Shown here piece after piece: positions 52,707-64,000 of a stretch of 64,000 nt of DNA; the first letter of the stretch is position 1; every line of letters starts with the position of its first letter. This stretch comes from Rhodotorula mucilaginosa (lineage: Eukaryota; Basidiomycota; Microbotryomycetes; Sporidiobolales; Sporidiobolaceae), in assembly GCA_034406715.1 (NCBI GenBank), contig CP137869.1, forward strand, positions 186,001 through 250,000, read 5' to 3'. A model generated the notes under the pieces. That model saw only the letters and a program-made list of their open reading frames with translations. It did no database searches and was not told the DNA's origin. The translations under genes and the position numbers were made by a program.

Positions 52707-53652
52707 GACTCGTGAGGATTAAGACAGAGGAAGAGAAGCACAAGGCGGCGCAAGGCGGGGTCGTTCGCTGGTGGCGGGTAGAATGTGCTCGAACGGAGGT
52801 TGGTCAGCGCGCGTTCCTCCGAGTTCGCGCGCTGACGCAGCCCTCCTCGGCGCTTCTAGAAGCATAAGATGGCGCCATCTTGCAACTCAAGTCAGCCTCG
52901 AGAGTCGTACTCAGACCTCGTACAGACAGGCGACGCAGCATGCGATCCATCGCGAGTCTCCCCAGCGTCTCGAAACCACCTGCAATGTCGACACGGCCGC
53001 AATTCGGCGAGCTTCTTCGATAACTGCGGCCCGGTGTACAGTACGAATCAGAGTACCCTTGCCAGAAGGCAGGGTCGGTGCATGCGCGCCCTCCCTCTGC
53101 TTGTGATTCAGGACGTCGAGAGCGTGCCGTGCGGGCCCGGAGAAAGGGGAGAGAGAGAGAGAGAGAGAGAGAGCATGCTGCAGCCGGGATCGGCCACGTG
53201 GAAGTCATCCAGCGTCTCTGCTGCAGACTCCGTGGTGGAGGACCTCGACGCCGTCCAGGTGAGAGTCGTGCCGAGGCTCGATGCGACGTGCTTCGGGAGG
53301 AGACGAAGAGAACGGCAGTCGATCGCGCATAGCAGGCCTGAAGGGGCTAGGCGGCGGTCGTGAATAGCTGTATAGAGAGTGCCTCATCATCGTATATGTG
53401 CGTGCGTGGCGCGTATTGGAGAGCGGAGAGCTCCTCGAAGGCGACCCGGCGACCTCTCTCGTGGCTCTTGACTGCTCGCTCACACCACTGAAGGACTCGC
53501 GGACAGTCGCTCTTGCTCTGCTTCGGTCGTACAAGCCAAGCCTACGCTACCAGAACGGACCGCGCTGCTGTCTTGCGACCCTCGGCCTCTGGCTTTTTCT
53601 GCCTCGACTCCTCATTCAACTCTCGCCGTCACCGCGACGCCAACCCACTGTG
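52707..53652. other. divergent intergenic region with (AG)n microsatellite
   Basis: 946 bp between the BAG gene and BRR6/BRL1, both transcribed outward. It contains a pure GA repeat at about 53149-53174. Frames on both strands look random. Confidence 0.5.
53149..53174. repeat. (GA)n microsatellite
   Basis: An uninterrupted GA dinucleotide run of about 12-13 units, in the divergent promoter between the BAG gene and BRR6/BRL1. Confidence 0.85.
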
Positions 53653-55261
53653 ATGCGACGCTTCCCCGCTCCGCCAGGCAAGGATATGCCTTCGACTCCG
53701 GGCACGACGAGGTCGGCCGAAGCGCCGATGCAGTACGAGTGGGAGAAGCCGCGACAGTTTCCGGCCTCACCGTTCGCAGCTGCGGGCGCGAGCAAGGCGG
53801 CAGCAGAGGATCTCGAACCGCCAAAGAAACGTGGGTATGCGTGCGCAAAAGACAAATGCAGAGGTGTGCTGAAATGACCGTCTGATCAGGCACGCACTAC
53901 GAGGCGATGGACGTCGACACGCCGCCTCGACCTTCCGCTTCGTTCCCTCCTTCAGCAACGCAGACGGCAGATCCGTTCCACTTTAGCGATCAGGCCAACA
54001 CATTCCCAGCGGCTCCTGCTCCGCCGCACCCTCTCGCGTTCGATGCAGGCGGTTTCCACCCCAAGGAGGCGTTCGGACTCGCCGACGAACCGGCAATTCA
54101 AGAGATCTCGATGACGGCGGATGACGGCCCGAGCGAGGTCCTCGAAGACTCGGCTGACAAGCAAGGACTCGAGGTCATACTGAGGGAAGATGAAGGTGAA
54201 TCGAAATCGCGCAAGGGGAGCGGGCAGGCCAAGAAGCGGGCCAGCAGGAGGAGAAGACCGACCACGGACGACGAGGGCACGGACGCGAGCGATGCCGACG
54301 AGTCGGGAGCCGGTCCTGGGTTCCTGGATATCCTCAAGGCCAAGAAGGGTCGGCGGGCCGGCGACTCGCAGTTCAGCTTCCAGGTCCATCACCACCATGC
54401 GCCTCAGGGCGGCATCTCGCCCGGTGTAGCGGGTGTGGACGCAGCGACAGCGGTGCAGCCGCCACCGGAGCGATGGCTGAGGAAGAGCACGCCTTATGTC
54501 TTGCTGGGGTGAGTTGTGCTCACTCTTGGTCGCGCAGAGGTGGAGACTGACGCTCGAGATTTTGGCAAACAGCTACGTTCAATTCGGCTCGCTCGCCTTG
54601 CTCGCCATTTTAACGATCGGTCTCCTGCTCCTCTTCCTCTCGACACTGTATTACGACATTCAAGCCCGGCTCGCCGAGCTGACGGTCGAACTGCGAGGCG
54701 AGATGATCCAGTGCGCGAAAGCGTACGTCGACAACTTTTGTCAGGATCGGAGGATCCCGGCGCTCGAGCGCAAATGCAACGAGTGGGAGGAGTGCATGAA
54801 CCGCGAAGTGGTCGTGACTGGCAAGACGAGGGTCGTTGCCGAGACGCTCGCCGAGGTCGTCAATGGATTCGTCGACGTGATCAGCTTCAAGACGATGGTG
54901 AGTCCTTCTTGATGGCCTCGTCTGCCTGGCCGTTCGGCGTGCGGACACGCGCTGACATGCAAGTTCTCACCTTGCCGACCACCAGTTGTTTGTGATCCTC
55001 ACTCTCGGCCTCACCATCTATGGCTCATCGGTCGCGCTCTCGATCCTGCCGTCGCGCACACCGACCGCTCCGACTGCCTCGCCCGGACTCGGCCCGCCGC
55101 ACTTTGCGCAGCCGAACGCGTACGGACATCCTGCGTACCCGTACGGACTGCCCTACAATGCCGGGACGACGCCGTGGGTGGTGGAGAACGGTCATCGAGG
55201 GGGCGACGGCGATCGCGCTCGGGCAATCGCTCCAGCGTCGTCTTCGCAAGGTGCCAAGTAA
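53653..55261 (+). CDS. BRL1: Brr6/Brl1-family nuclear envelope protein
   Basis: Four exons: 53653-53830, 53890-54508, 54573-54897, 54986-55261. They give 465 residues. The first ~280 residues are disordered and charged (KKRASRRRRPTTDDEGTDAS). The conserved Brr6_like_C_C domain follows: membrane helix GSLALLAILTIGLLLLFLST, a luminal segment with the four-Cys pattern (EMIQCAKAYVDNFCQD, ALERKCNEWEECMNRE) held by two disulfides, FVDVISFKTM, and a second helix LFVILTLGLTIYGSSVALSI. Brr6 and Brl1 act at the nuclear envelope in membrane fusion during nuclear pore assembly. Basidiomycetes often carry one copy, so BRR6 versus BRL1 cannot be decided. Confidence 0.9.
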
Positions 55262-56193
55262 TGCTTCTTTCCTTGTCATTCCTGCATACCATGTTACCCT
55301 TGTATCGGATCGCCCAGGACTGGAATTTGCGAATTTCTTGCCATCTCTTCTTCCGGAGAGCGCGGACAGGGGGACACGGGCTCCACTTGCCGCCAGGCGA
55401 AAGGCAGCGGCGCTCGACGAGCGACCGGACTATTCTGCGCACCTGCCTAGGCTAAGCAGCGTAAGCTGTACAGAGTGCTCTCTATCTCTCTGTACCCGCC
55501 CGGTTTGCGCCCGCCGTTCAGCAAGCCGCCTTCGTCGAGTACGGCGAGTGCAGCGACCCCCGCCCACAAGCGTGAGTCCTCCGTATTCGCTTTTGCACGC
55601 TCTTGGGGAGGGTGAGGGTACCTTCAGCAGCTCAGCATAGGATCAAGGGCTCCGTCTGCGCTCCCGGTCTGGCCCTCAGAGGACGCAGAGTCGAGGCGGC
55701 TGAGTCCTGCTCTCTGGCGACTTGCCGTCACGAGCTGCTCCCAGCACGCCCGCAGTATCTAGGCGGTGGGGGATTGCCTGTTATCGTCCGTACTGACTCT
55801 TACTCTCTCTGTGCAGCTCTAGCCGTTACCAGAAAGCGTGGCCGACTCGGTTGAGCCACTCCGGCAACGCCTCAGTGCAGCTCGCCGCCTCAGTTACAAC
55901 TCGCCTTCGGCAGCTACGCACCTCGCTGGACAGTCCGGTTCACCTGGACCGTCATCTCGGACGTCCCTCGACCCGGTCCGGCACACGAAAGAGCATTCGA
56001 GGTTGCAGGAGAGAAGCGACCTCGTGCCGTCGCCAAACTGCATACATTCAGGTCCGTCAGTGAACAAGTCGCCCGAGGAGCGCAGTCCTGTAGTGGGAAA
56101 GCTGACCTCTAGGATCGATACCTGCAGTGCTGCTTTACCACCCAATCTATACCAGCAAAAGACCTCATCAACGACTAGTCCGCACCAGCTCGA
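55262..56193. other. intergenic region, no gene seen
   Basis: 932 bp. An open plus-strand frame from 55838 runs into the next gene in another frame and looks like a shadow or 5' leader. Confidence 0.45.
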
Positions 56194-59100
56194 ATGGACT
56201 CGCCTCTGTCGGAACCCGACTCGCTGTCGTCCGCCGGCGCGACCACTGAACCTTTACCCGGATCAGACGACTCGCCCTTATCGCCAGCACTCTCTCACCG
56301 GTCCCGGTCAGAGAGTCTCGCCGCTCCCGATGCCGCCCCGCGAAGAGGACAGCAAGATCGGAATCGCGCGGGGCAGGACAGCGACTCGAGCCTGACGGAG
56401 CAGAGCTCGAGCGACGAAGAGACTGGCGCAGCAGACGAGCAGGACGACGACGAGGAGGAGGGAAACGACAGGGAGGAAGAATCCGGAGGCGAGGACGACT
56501 TGGCGACGCCGCGAGCAGCCGCTGCCGTTGCCCTCGCTGGGACAAAGCGAGCCCGCTCGTCGTACACGGGCGCAGAAGAGCGACCCCTCACGGACGAAGA
56601 AGATGACGAACTCTCGAGTGCATCGGACGACGAGCGCGATTACGACCACGTTCCCGCCCGCCGCGGCGCACCCCCTCCAGCCAAACGCGCGCGGCAAAGC
56701 GTTCCGTCCAAACCCGTCGGACGCAGCGTGTCGACCTCCGTCATCTCTTCTTCGACTGCCGAAGGTCAATCACAATCTGCAGCCATGTCTGCCGACGACT
56801 CTCTTTCGGAACTCGACGATGACGAGGACGATGACGAGGCCGCGCGGGTGGAAGACCGACCACGGCAAGAACAGCAGCAGACAACAGACGAAGGCGATCT
56901 CTCGAACGAGGCCGAATCCTCTGACGAGGCAGGCGCTCGGATATTGGTTCAGGCGGCGAGCGCGAAAAGTCGGTCGTCCAAAACTCCGCCAGCAACAACT
57001 TTGCGACGAGGCGTGTCGAGCCCGCTGTCGACCGTGTCTTCGTCGTCGTCGAATGCAAGAGAAGGCCGCGATGCGGACGAAGAGGACGACGACGAAGCAG
57101 CGAACGAGCCTGCGGAGGATTCGCAGGCTACCGAGCAGCAGGGCGATTCGCCGGTCGCCATGGACGAGGACGAGGCCGCCCGTTCAGAAGCCACCCAATC
57201 CAGAGACAACGACGATCTGAACGGCGACGAGTTGGAGCAGGCGCTGGCAGCTGAAACGCTGACGGGCGCAAGCGGTCCGAAGGCTTCCCGGGGAGGACGC
57301 GGTCGTGGTCGAGGGCGAGGGAGAGGTCGGGGACGAGGAGGCAAGCTGGCAGGCACCAAATCGCTCTCCAAAACTTCAACAGTGAGTAGTCTTGCCTTTC
57401 TCTCGGTCTCAAAGCCCGGGTCGCTGACTCTGTTCGTTTGCAGCTTGACGACCTGCAAGCCGAGCCGGAGCCGTCGAACCCGCTCACCAACGGCTCAACT
57501 GACGACGCGCTTCCTGCCAATCTGCCTGCGCCCTCCGGTCTGGTCGAGCTCGAGACGGCACCCCGCGCGTTGGCTGAACAGCTCGTCGGAATCGCGAATG
57601 CAGAAGCAGGCGACGACGCCGAGAACAACCTACGACTTTCGACGAACGACAACGTCGAAAAGAGCGCCGAGGGTAGTCGTGTAAACGGGGCAGGCGAGAT
57701 GGAAGTTGATCAGGAGCAGGCGCAGAATCAGGAGCAGGATTCTGAGCAAAATCAAGAGCAGGAACCTGAACAGCAGCCAGAGCAGGGGCGGGTCGTCGCC
57801 GAACCGGAACTCGGGGTCGAAGTCGAGATTGAACGCGAAGTTTCGCGGAAGGGTATTTCCAAGAAGGGTGCCAAGAAGGGCAAAGGGAAGGGCAAGGGCA
57901 AGGAAAAGGCGACCGATGCCGATGGCGATTACGGCGATCCTGCAGACGGCGATGAGGAAGAAGGTGAGCGGCGTCGCTAGAACGCGCGCTGCATCCACCC
58001 ACTGACCCTTGCTCGATGTTGCGCAGACGCGACGGACGCTGCCTTTATGCGGAAGCGCGCCGAGGCCATCGACGAACTGACGCGGATCGAGATCAAGTTT
58101 GCCAAGTTGCGCGACATGCTCTACCTCGAACGACTCGCCGACGTGGAGAAGGAGCGGATAGGTATCGAGACCGGCACGCACCCCGAGCTCATCCACCTCA
58201 CTCAGCTGATCGAGCTCCGACGGAACCGCAAACTCGAACTCGCGCGGAAATGGTTCGACGGGCTCTCCCATGCCTACCAGGTCCAGTTGGACGAGCGCGA
58301 ACACGCCAATTGGCATTGGTGGGAGGACGAGCGTGCTCGGTCCCGGATGAGGTACTTCGACGAGGCCAACTCGAAGCGAAGACGACTAGAACGAGAGAAG
58401 CGGACCTTGGAAAGGCCGAAAGACGGTGCGAACCTCTTTTTTCCTCCTTGCCCGTTCTTCCACCGGAGCAGGTGCTGATCCTCAATCGTTCTTTGTGTCG
58501 CGCAGAGACTCTGATTGCCCTCCTCGCACCTCGACCCCATCCGGCCGTGCCCCTCGAGCATCGGCGACGGGTTGGCTTCGACGGCGAGCCCCTCGGCGAA
58601 CAAGAGATCGCTTGGGCAGTCCGGCAATCGGACCTTCGAGCGGATTCAACGGTGCAAGGTCTCGACTACGACGCAGCTCAAGCCGATCTTGAACAGATGG
58701 GGGTACGTGATGCGGTCGTGAGCTTATCCCGTCCCTTAACTGACCTCAGTTTCCTTTCAGCTGCGAGAACCTCTCCGACCTGTTCGCTATCCATACGGGA
58801 CCGTCTATGCGCCGCAGCACATGCATTCGAATGCGATGTATACGGACGCGGGCGGATATCCATACGCGGCGACCGACTACGAAGCGTCTCAGCAGCAGCA
58901 AGCGTACGCCAATTCCTTCGTCGCTCTGCCGCCGCTTCCCGGGAGAGGGGACCAGCCACCACCACGGTCATCTTCGCAACCTCGAGCAGGCCCTACGCAC
59001 TACGCTGATCCGTCAAGCGCCCACCTCGGCTATCCGCAAGCCGGCCTTGCGCGCAACTATGCCAACGCGACCTATCCGGCCACCTACACTGAGGAGCCGG

Positions 59101-59666
59101 ATCGCGCGAGCTGGATGCAGGGTGGCTTCCAACCCAAGCTCAGCGGCTTCGCATCAGAGGCGGACCAGCGCAGGCGAACGATAAGCGCCGGCGGCGCGCT
59201 TGGGGTCCAGAGCTCTCACGAGTCACTCGGCGGCGGCGGCGGTGGACAACATCGAACAAACGGTTTCGTCGCGTCGCCTCAAGACATGGGACCGAGCATC
59301 AACAATACTGGTCGGACGACGCCGGTCAGTGGCGCATCGGGCGGACCGAAAAGCCGCTTCACGCTCGACGACCACATGAGCCACCGGTCACCGAAAGCTG
59401 CCGTAACGCCCACGACTTCCGCCAACTCGTCGGCCAGCAAACCGCCTTCTGCGATGGCGATCCCGGCAATTCCTCCCTTTGACCGCAACCGACACGAGAA
59501 GCACCTGCTGGCACAGGCGCAAGCGAAACCGAACCCGCTCTTCGGCGCCGCCAACTCGTCGTCGACTTCGCACTCCGCCGCTGCGCAGCAAGGCCACCTT
59601 CCTTCCTTTGCCTCGTCGCATCCCCTCTCGACGGCCAGCTCTGCTGGAGTACAGCGTGCGGGATAA
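56194..59666 (+). CDS. Sds3/Dep1-like subunit of an Rpd3L-type histone deacetylase complex
   Basis: Five exons: 56194-57381, 57444-57963, 58027-58425, 58506-58702, 58761-59666. They give 1069 residues. The Sds3-like domain is at about residues 575-690: FMRKRAEAIDELTRIEIKFA, KLRDMLYLERLADVEKERIG, TGTHPELIHLTQLIELRRNR. GTHPEL and the coiled flanks are the family hallmark (Sds3, Dep1, BRMS1). Before it lies a very acidic, Ser-rich region with an RG-repeat patch (GRGRGRGRGRGRGRG, about residues 366-384) and a Lys/Gly run (KKGKGKGKGKEKA). After it is a Tyr/Ser/Pro-rich tail. By family it scaffolds Sin3-Rpd3 in the nucleus. Dep1 versus Sds3 cannot be settled by eye. Confidence 0.82.
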
Positions 59667-59987
59667 GTTTGATTCCCCTCGGATTCCCTTCTACTTATCT
59701 ATTTCGATACCGGACTATGTGCTTCTCTAATCTGTGTTGCAGGTCGTGACCCCTCCTTGTTGTAATATGGACGGCCTCGATTCCTCTCTCGGAAAATGTC
59801 CATCCGCGCGCCCGGCAACCTCTGTGCCGAGCAACTAAGAAGGAGAAGAAGAACCGGGACTCTCGCCGCCTTTCCCCCACGCGCTGCTTGCATCTCGCCC
59901 GTTTCGGCCGACAAGCTGCTCCTCCTCTCCGGACACTTTGTCCGAAAAACTGCTCTTGCCTCTACGCTTACTGACACCGCCGGCAGC
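59667..59987. other. intergenic region, no gene seen
   Basis: 321 bp between the Sds3-like gene and the acyl-CoA ligase, tandem orientation. No specific site recognised. Confidence 0.45.
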
Positions 59988-62350
59988 ATGATCTACGAGT
60001 CTCCGTTCGACAACGTTCATCTCCCAGAGTGCACCGTCTGGGATAAAGGTGCGTGCTGGCGGGCGCGCGCGGCAGAGCGATCCCCACCTCTGCAATCGAA
60101 CGCACCCGTGGAGCTGACGTCGCGTTCTTGCGCGTGAACAGTCTGGTCGAATCCCAACAAGGTCTCTGATGATGCAACGGCTGTCATCGACGGGCCGACC
60201 GGCCGGAAACTGAGGTGAGGCTGCCTTGCGACTCGTTTTCACCGAGCCTTCTCTCCGCCGATTCCACCAGGCGTACCCTTACAAGACTGCCTCACCTTAC
60301 GCGCAATTCGAACACCTGACACTCCCCGCAATTGCAGCCGCGCCGAGCTGCGAGAGTATGCTCAACGCCTCGCCCACGGTCTCCGGAACGCTGCCGGATT
60401 GTCGCCGGGCGATGTCATCTGTCTCTTCTCGCCCAACACCCTATACTACCACATGACCGTCATCGCTAGTCAATGCGGAGGTCTCGTCTTTTCCGGAGCG
60501 AACGCCGCCTACCAGCCCGCTGAACTCGCGCACCAGTTGACGGATTCTTCCGCAAAGCTCGTGCTCGTCCACCCGACCGTGCTCGACATTGCTCTCGCCG
60601 CAACGCAGCAGATGGGCTGGTCTGAGCAGCAGCAGACTGCGCAGATCGTCATCGCGCTCCGAGACGACGAGGCGGGACCCGCTGCGAAGCGTTTCAAGAC
60701 GCTCGACTACCTCCTCTCGTCGCAAAAGATGGAGCCGCACCCGGTCAAAGATGTCAAGAACACCGTCGCGTACCTTGGATACTCTTCAGGAACTTCTGGT
60801 GAGGGCAAAGATGCATTTCGGTTTGGTGGAGTCAGTCTTTTGACCACCCGTTGTCCTTTTTCGATTCTTGATTATTCTCAACAGGAAAAGCGAAGGGTGT
60901 GCGCACGTCGGTCTACAACATGACGAGTGTACTCTCCATTCTTGAACCAGTCAAGACGTACGAGCACGACGTCCAGCTCGCGGTTCTTCCTCTAAACCGT
61001 GAGTGTCTTTCCAAGCATGCTTCTTCCACTCGTGCTGACAGCAAATCGCTACAGACATTTACGGTCTCACGAAGGTTCGTTCACATGTAAATTCCGGTGG
61101 TGTTAGCACGCAGAGCTGACCGGTATGGCTTATGCAGCTTGTGCACTGGCCGATTCTGCGCGGGAACCCCGTCGTCGTCATGCCAAAGTTCGAACTCGTC
61201 CAGCTCTGCACCCTGATCGAGCGGCATAAGTGCACGTTCCTTATGCTCGTCCCGCCTATCGCTCTGCAACTCGCTCGCGACCCGCGTGTGTCCAAGTACG
61301 ACCTGAGCAGTATGCGCATCATCATTTCGGGCGCTGCGCCACTCGGACCAGAACTCGAGCGGGAATTAGCAGAGCGCCTTCCCAAGTGTCAAGTTAGCCA
61401 GTGAGCCCGGACACCTTGTCATTCGTCATCGAGTGCATTTCTGATCAAACTTACCGCAGAGCGTACGGCTTGACCGAGTCTTCCCCGACGACGCACGTCG
61501 CCATCACGCCGCGTCGAGGTTCGATTGGACCGCTGCTGCCGATGATGCGAGCACGTATCGTTGATCCCGAGACGGATAAGGATGTCGCGCCTGGCGAGGC
61601 GGGCGAGCTGCTCATGGCCGGACCGAACATCATGCTCGGCTACTTGAACCGACCGGAGGCGAACAAGGAGACGCTCGTGACCGATTCGGAGGGCACCGTT
61701 TGGCTCAAGACGGGCGACATCGCTCGGGTTGAAGATGGCAAGAAGGGTTGGTTCTGGATCACGGACCGATTGAAGGAGCTCATCAAGGTCAAAGGATTCC
61801 GTGCGTTACCCTTCTCGGTTCGGATTTTCCGGGTGGTTGAGATGGAAAACTGACATTGCGTTGGGGGGCGAACAGAGGTCCCGCCGGCAGAACTCGAGGC
61901 GACGCTGCTCGAGTGCCCCTACGTGGCTGATTGCGCAGTCATCGGCGTGTGGAACGAAGACCAGGCTACGGAATACCCGCGTGGCTACAGTGAGTTTGTT
62001 CCTGCCGTCATGCGTTTTCAGGGTCTGCAGTACTGATCGATAGGTGTACAGTTGTGCTCTCCGACGCCGGCAAATCGGAACGCGACGCGCCCGCCGCGAT
62101 CAACAAGTGGATGGAGAAAAAGGTCGCGCACTACAAGCAGCTCCGCGGTGGCATCAAGCTCGTTGACAGCGTACCGAAGAGTCCCTCGGGCAAGCTGTTG
62201 CGACGAAGTGAGTGCGATCGAGCCTGTTCTGATTCCTCGCGAGACGTCCGTTCCTGACTGTAACTCGCGCGTCTAGTCCTCCGCGAGCAGGCCAAGGCCG
62301 AGGTGGAGGAGTCGCAGCGTGCTGGCGCCTCGCAGCGCGCCAAGCTCTGA
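59988..62350 (+). CDS. peroxisomal 4-coumarate:CoA ligase-like acyl-CoA synthetase
   Basis: Ten exons: 59988-60048, 60142-60214, 60338-60798, 60885-60998, 61055-61074, 61138-61400, 61460-61800, 61876-61989, 62052-62207, 62277-62350. They give 558 residues, normal for the ANL superfamily. Motifs: DVICLFSPNTLYYHM, the phosphate loop YSSGTSGKAKGV, QAYGLTESSPTTH, LKTGDIARVEDGKKGWFWIT (adenylate-binding Asp), DRLKELIKVKGFQVPPAELE (hinge and CoA gate), and catalytic Lys in SPSGKLLRR. The enzyme makes an acyl- or aryl-CoA through an acyl-AMP. The final residues are AKL, a peroxisomal targeting signal type 1 variant. The substrate could be a fatty acid, phenylacetate or a cinnamate; the motifs do not decide. 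Exon 5 is only 20 nt. Confidence 0.9.
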
Positions 62351-62512
62351 GCAGAAGAGGTCAGAAAATGCAGAATCTGTCTGCGCGGTCGTGCAGTCGT
62401 ACAAGTGTGCAAAGAAGGTGTTCATACGTTACAGAACGGTCCGAGCGTCTGAATGTGGAGAGAGCAGGTGGATACAAGCTACAACATAGGAGGCGAGGAG
62501 GGAACGGTGCTC

Positions 62513-64000
62513 TCAGAATTCCATCGACATAGCCTTCTCGGCTGCGCGCAAGCCACGTTGGTCAATTTCGGATGCCCGTACTCCACCTGCGGCAATACAG
62601 CCGCGCCTTCACAGCGAGAGAAAACGGAATGGGGCCTCGAAACACTCACCCTTGACCCCACGCGTGTGCTCCTTCGCGACCGCTTCGGCGTGCTTCTCAA
62701 ACAAATCGACGTACGGTCGCAAGCTCGTCTTGCCCCAGTCGGCAGCCGTGTCGCCGCGCCGACTGAGCTCTTCGAGCTCGAGAAGGAGTTTGCCGACGGT
62801 CGGGACCGAGTTGGGATCGAATGCGTCGATTTGGGAAGCGAGGATGGGGACACAGACTTTGCCTGCCAGTTCCGCAGTATTCAAACCGCGTCAGTTAGGG
62901 AGAGTTCAACGAGACTCGTGCGCGGCACGGCAACATATAGACGTCGAGCTCACCGGTACCGGGGTGGACGCAGAACGGCGCTTTCAGCAAGTGGTTCAGT
63001 TTCCTCGAGACCTCGGTATCGATCCTCGGGTACGTGTACTGGATGATGATATCTTCGCGGGCGCTCAAGAGTTTTTCCTTGAGCTTGGAGTTGTAGCCCG
63101 CCGGCACCATGTTGCCCCAGCGCTCCCTTGACGAGGTGTTCGACGACGGCGGGTAGGTCTTCATCAACCGCGCGCTATTTTCTGTGGTTCGAGGAAACAT
63201 GACCAGTTTCAGCAACTCTTGCTGCCGCACTTCGTCATCGCCCCAGAGAAAAAGCGCAAGTTGCTCACCCTTGTCCGGCAGCAGGTTCAGGACCTTTTCC
63301 CACTGCTCCGGATCGTTTTTCCAGCAATCCTGATCGTCGAGGACCACCTTGGCAAACGCCGACCGCAGCGGTCCCGTAGGCGAAGCCGCCCGTCTGTGGA
63401 GCCGAAGAACGCGGCGAGTCAGAATTTTGCTGCGTGCTGGCTCGGTGTCGCCGGAGAAGGGTGGCGCGCGCGATCCTGCTTACTCGATTGTCGGGTGCAA
63501 GGGCCGGTGCAGCGCCATGCGCTTGTCCATGTTTGTGTAGCCCTTGACGATGTCGATGTACCGCACGATGGCCGAACGCTGCTCGTCCGTCATTTGCAGC
63601 GCGGCGGGGTCCGAGATCCACGCGTGGATACCACGCCGACCGGAGTAGACCCAGAGGATGTGCTTGAAGCCGAAGTCGTCTGCCGATAAGAAGATGTTGG
63701 TCAGAAGGTGTCGGGATCAATCGATGAACGGCCGCCAGACAGGCCGTCGGAGCCGGACTTACTCCGCAAGATGTCGTCGAGAACCTTGACTGCGACGGTG
63801 ATGAATTTCCAGCACCGCCCGCACATCTTCTTGTCCTTGCAGCAAGTCCGGACCGTGTCGTCTGTTTCCAAAAGGTCAGTTGCTGGTGTACAACGCGCTG
63901 GCGACTCTGCTTACAGTCTGTCATGTCGATATCAAAGACGAGTTCGCGCGTGAGCGGACGGAACGCAGACTTCATGAGCGCTTTCCGGTCCTTTGGCTGT
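62513..64000 (-). CDS. PRI1: DNA primase small catalytic subunit (5' end outside window)
   Basis: Six exons are visible: 64000-63915, 63861-63763, 63679-63484, 63393-62954, 62862-62650, 62586-62513. Conserved features: RPLTRELVFDIDMTDYDDTV with the catalytic Asp-x-Asp pair, a Cys cluster CCKDKKMCGRCWKF, ILWVYSGRRGIHAW, KGYTNM ... LHRPLHPTIE, FCVHPGTGKVCVPI, and a tail ending AAEKAMSMEF. This subunit makes RNA primers with Pri2 and polymerase alpha at replication forks. The first exon(s), including the start codon, lie beyond 64000. It converges with the acyl-CoA ligase, 162 bp between stops. Confidence 0.94.

Noticed and set aside
55838-56395. 185-codon frame overlapping the start of the Sds3-like gene
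   Set aside because: It runs in a different frame across sequence that clearly codes for the Sds3-like N-terminus; probably 5' leader plus shadow.
1-64000. Bacterial-type features: operons, CRISPR, insertion sequences, attachment sites
   Set aside because: None seen; intron-rich eukaryotic genes throughout, and no transposase or reverse transcriptase motif was noticed.

Overview
This window is nuclear DNA from a filamentous-type or yeast-like fungus, most likely a basidiomycete. The basis is about 60% GC, short intergenic gaps and some 110 small introns (mostly 46-130 nt, GTGAGT/GTAAGT donors, CTGAC/CTAAC branch sites, CAG acceptors). A red-yeast relative (Microbotryomycetes, Rhodotorula/Sporobolomyces-like) is my best inference, but no marker here proves it. 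There are no bacterial operons, CRISPR arrays or IS elements. All gene models below were spliced by hand, and reading phase was checked at every junction unless I say otherwise.

Layout. 1-11.7 kb: C-terminus of protoporphyrinogen oxidase (HEM14), then RAD52(-) and RAD54(+) head to head from one 249-bp promoter, then a PIP5-kinase (MSS4). 12.3-25.9 kb: secreted histidine acid phosphatase/phytase, RRG9(-), CDK1/CDC28(+), complex I assembly factor NDUFAF2(+), alpha-COP (COP1,-), RPB10(+), and a CMP/dCMP-deaminase-fold protein(-). 26.7-27.9 kb: a decayed gene with intact splice sites and C-to-T-type stops. 28.3-38.3 kb: GTPase RBG1/DRG1(-), a CFA20-domain protein(-), two tandem F-box-like paralogues(+), proteasome lid subunit RPN3(-). 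39.5-42.2 kb: OST subunit SWP1(+) and CTD phosphatase RTR1(-). 42.2-46.8 kb: a gene-poor stretch holding one tRNA and one small orphan gene. 46.8-64 kb: an F-box-like/LRR protein(-), proteasome chaperone NAS6(+), a BAG-domain protein(-), BRR6/BRL1(+), an Sds3-like HDAC subunit(+), a peroxisomal acyl-CoA ligase(+), and primase PRI1(-, cut by the window end).

How the genes work together. Most are conserved housekeeping genes placed without operon logic. Real functional neighbours are RAD52/RAD54 (same recombination step, shared promoter) and, more loosely, RPN3 and NAS6 (proteasome). The most unusual feature is gene architecture. Several essential genes carry microexons of 4, 6, 6, 13, 17, 20, 21, 22 and 24 nt that are needed to keep frame and conserved motifs. 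These include a 4-nt exon in RBG1 and a 17-nt exon in CDK1 that encodes its inhibitory Thr-Tyr site. Three introns use GC-AG rather than GT-AG boundaries.
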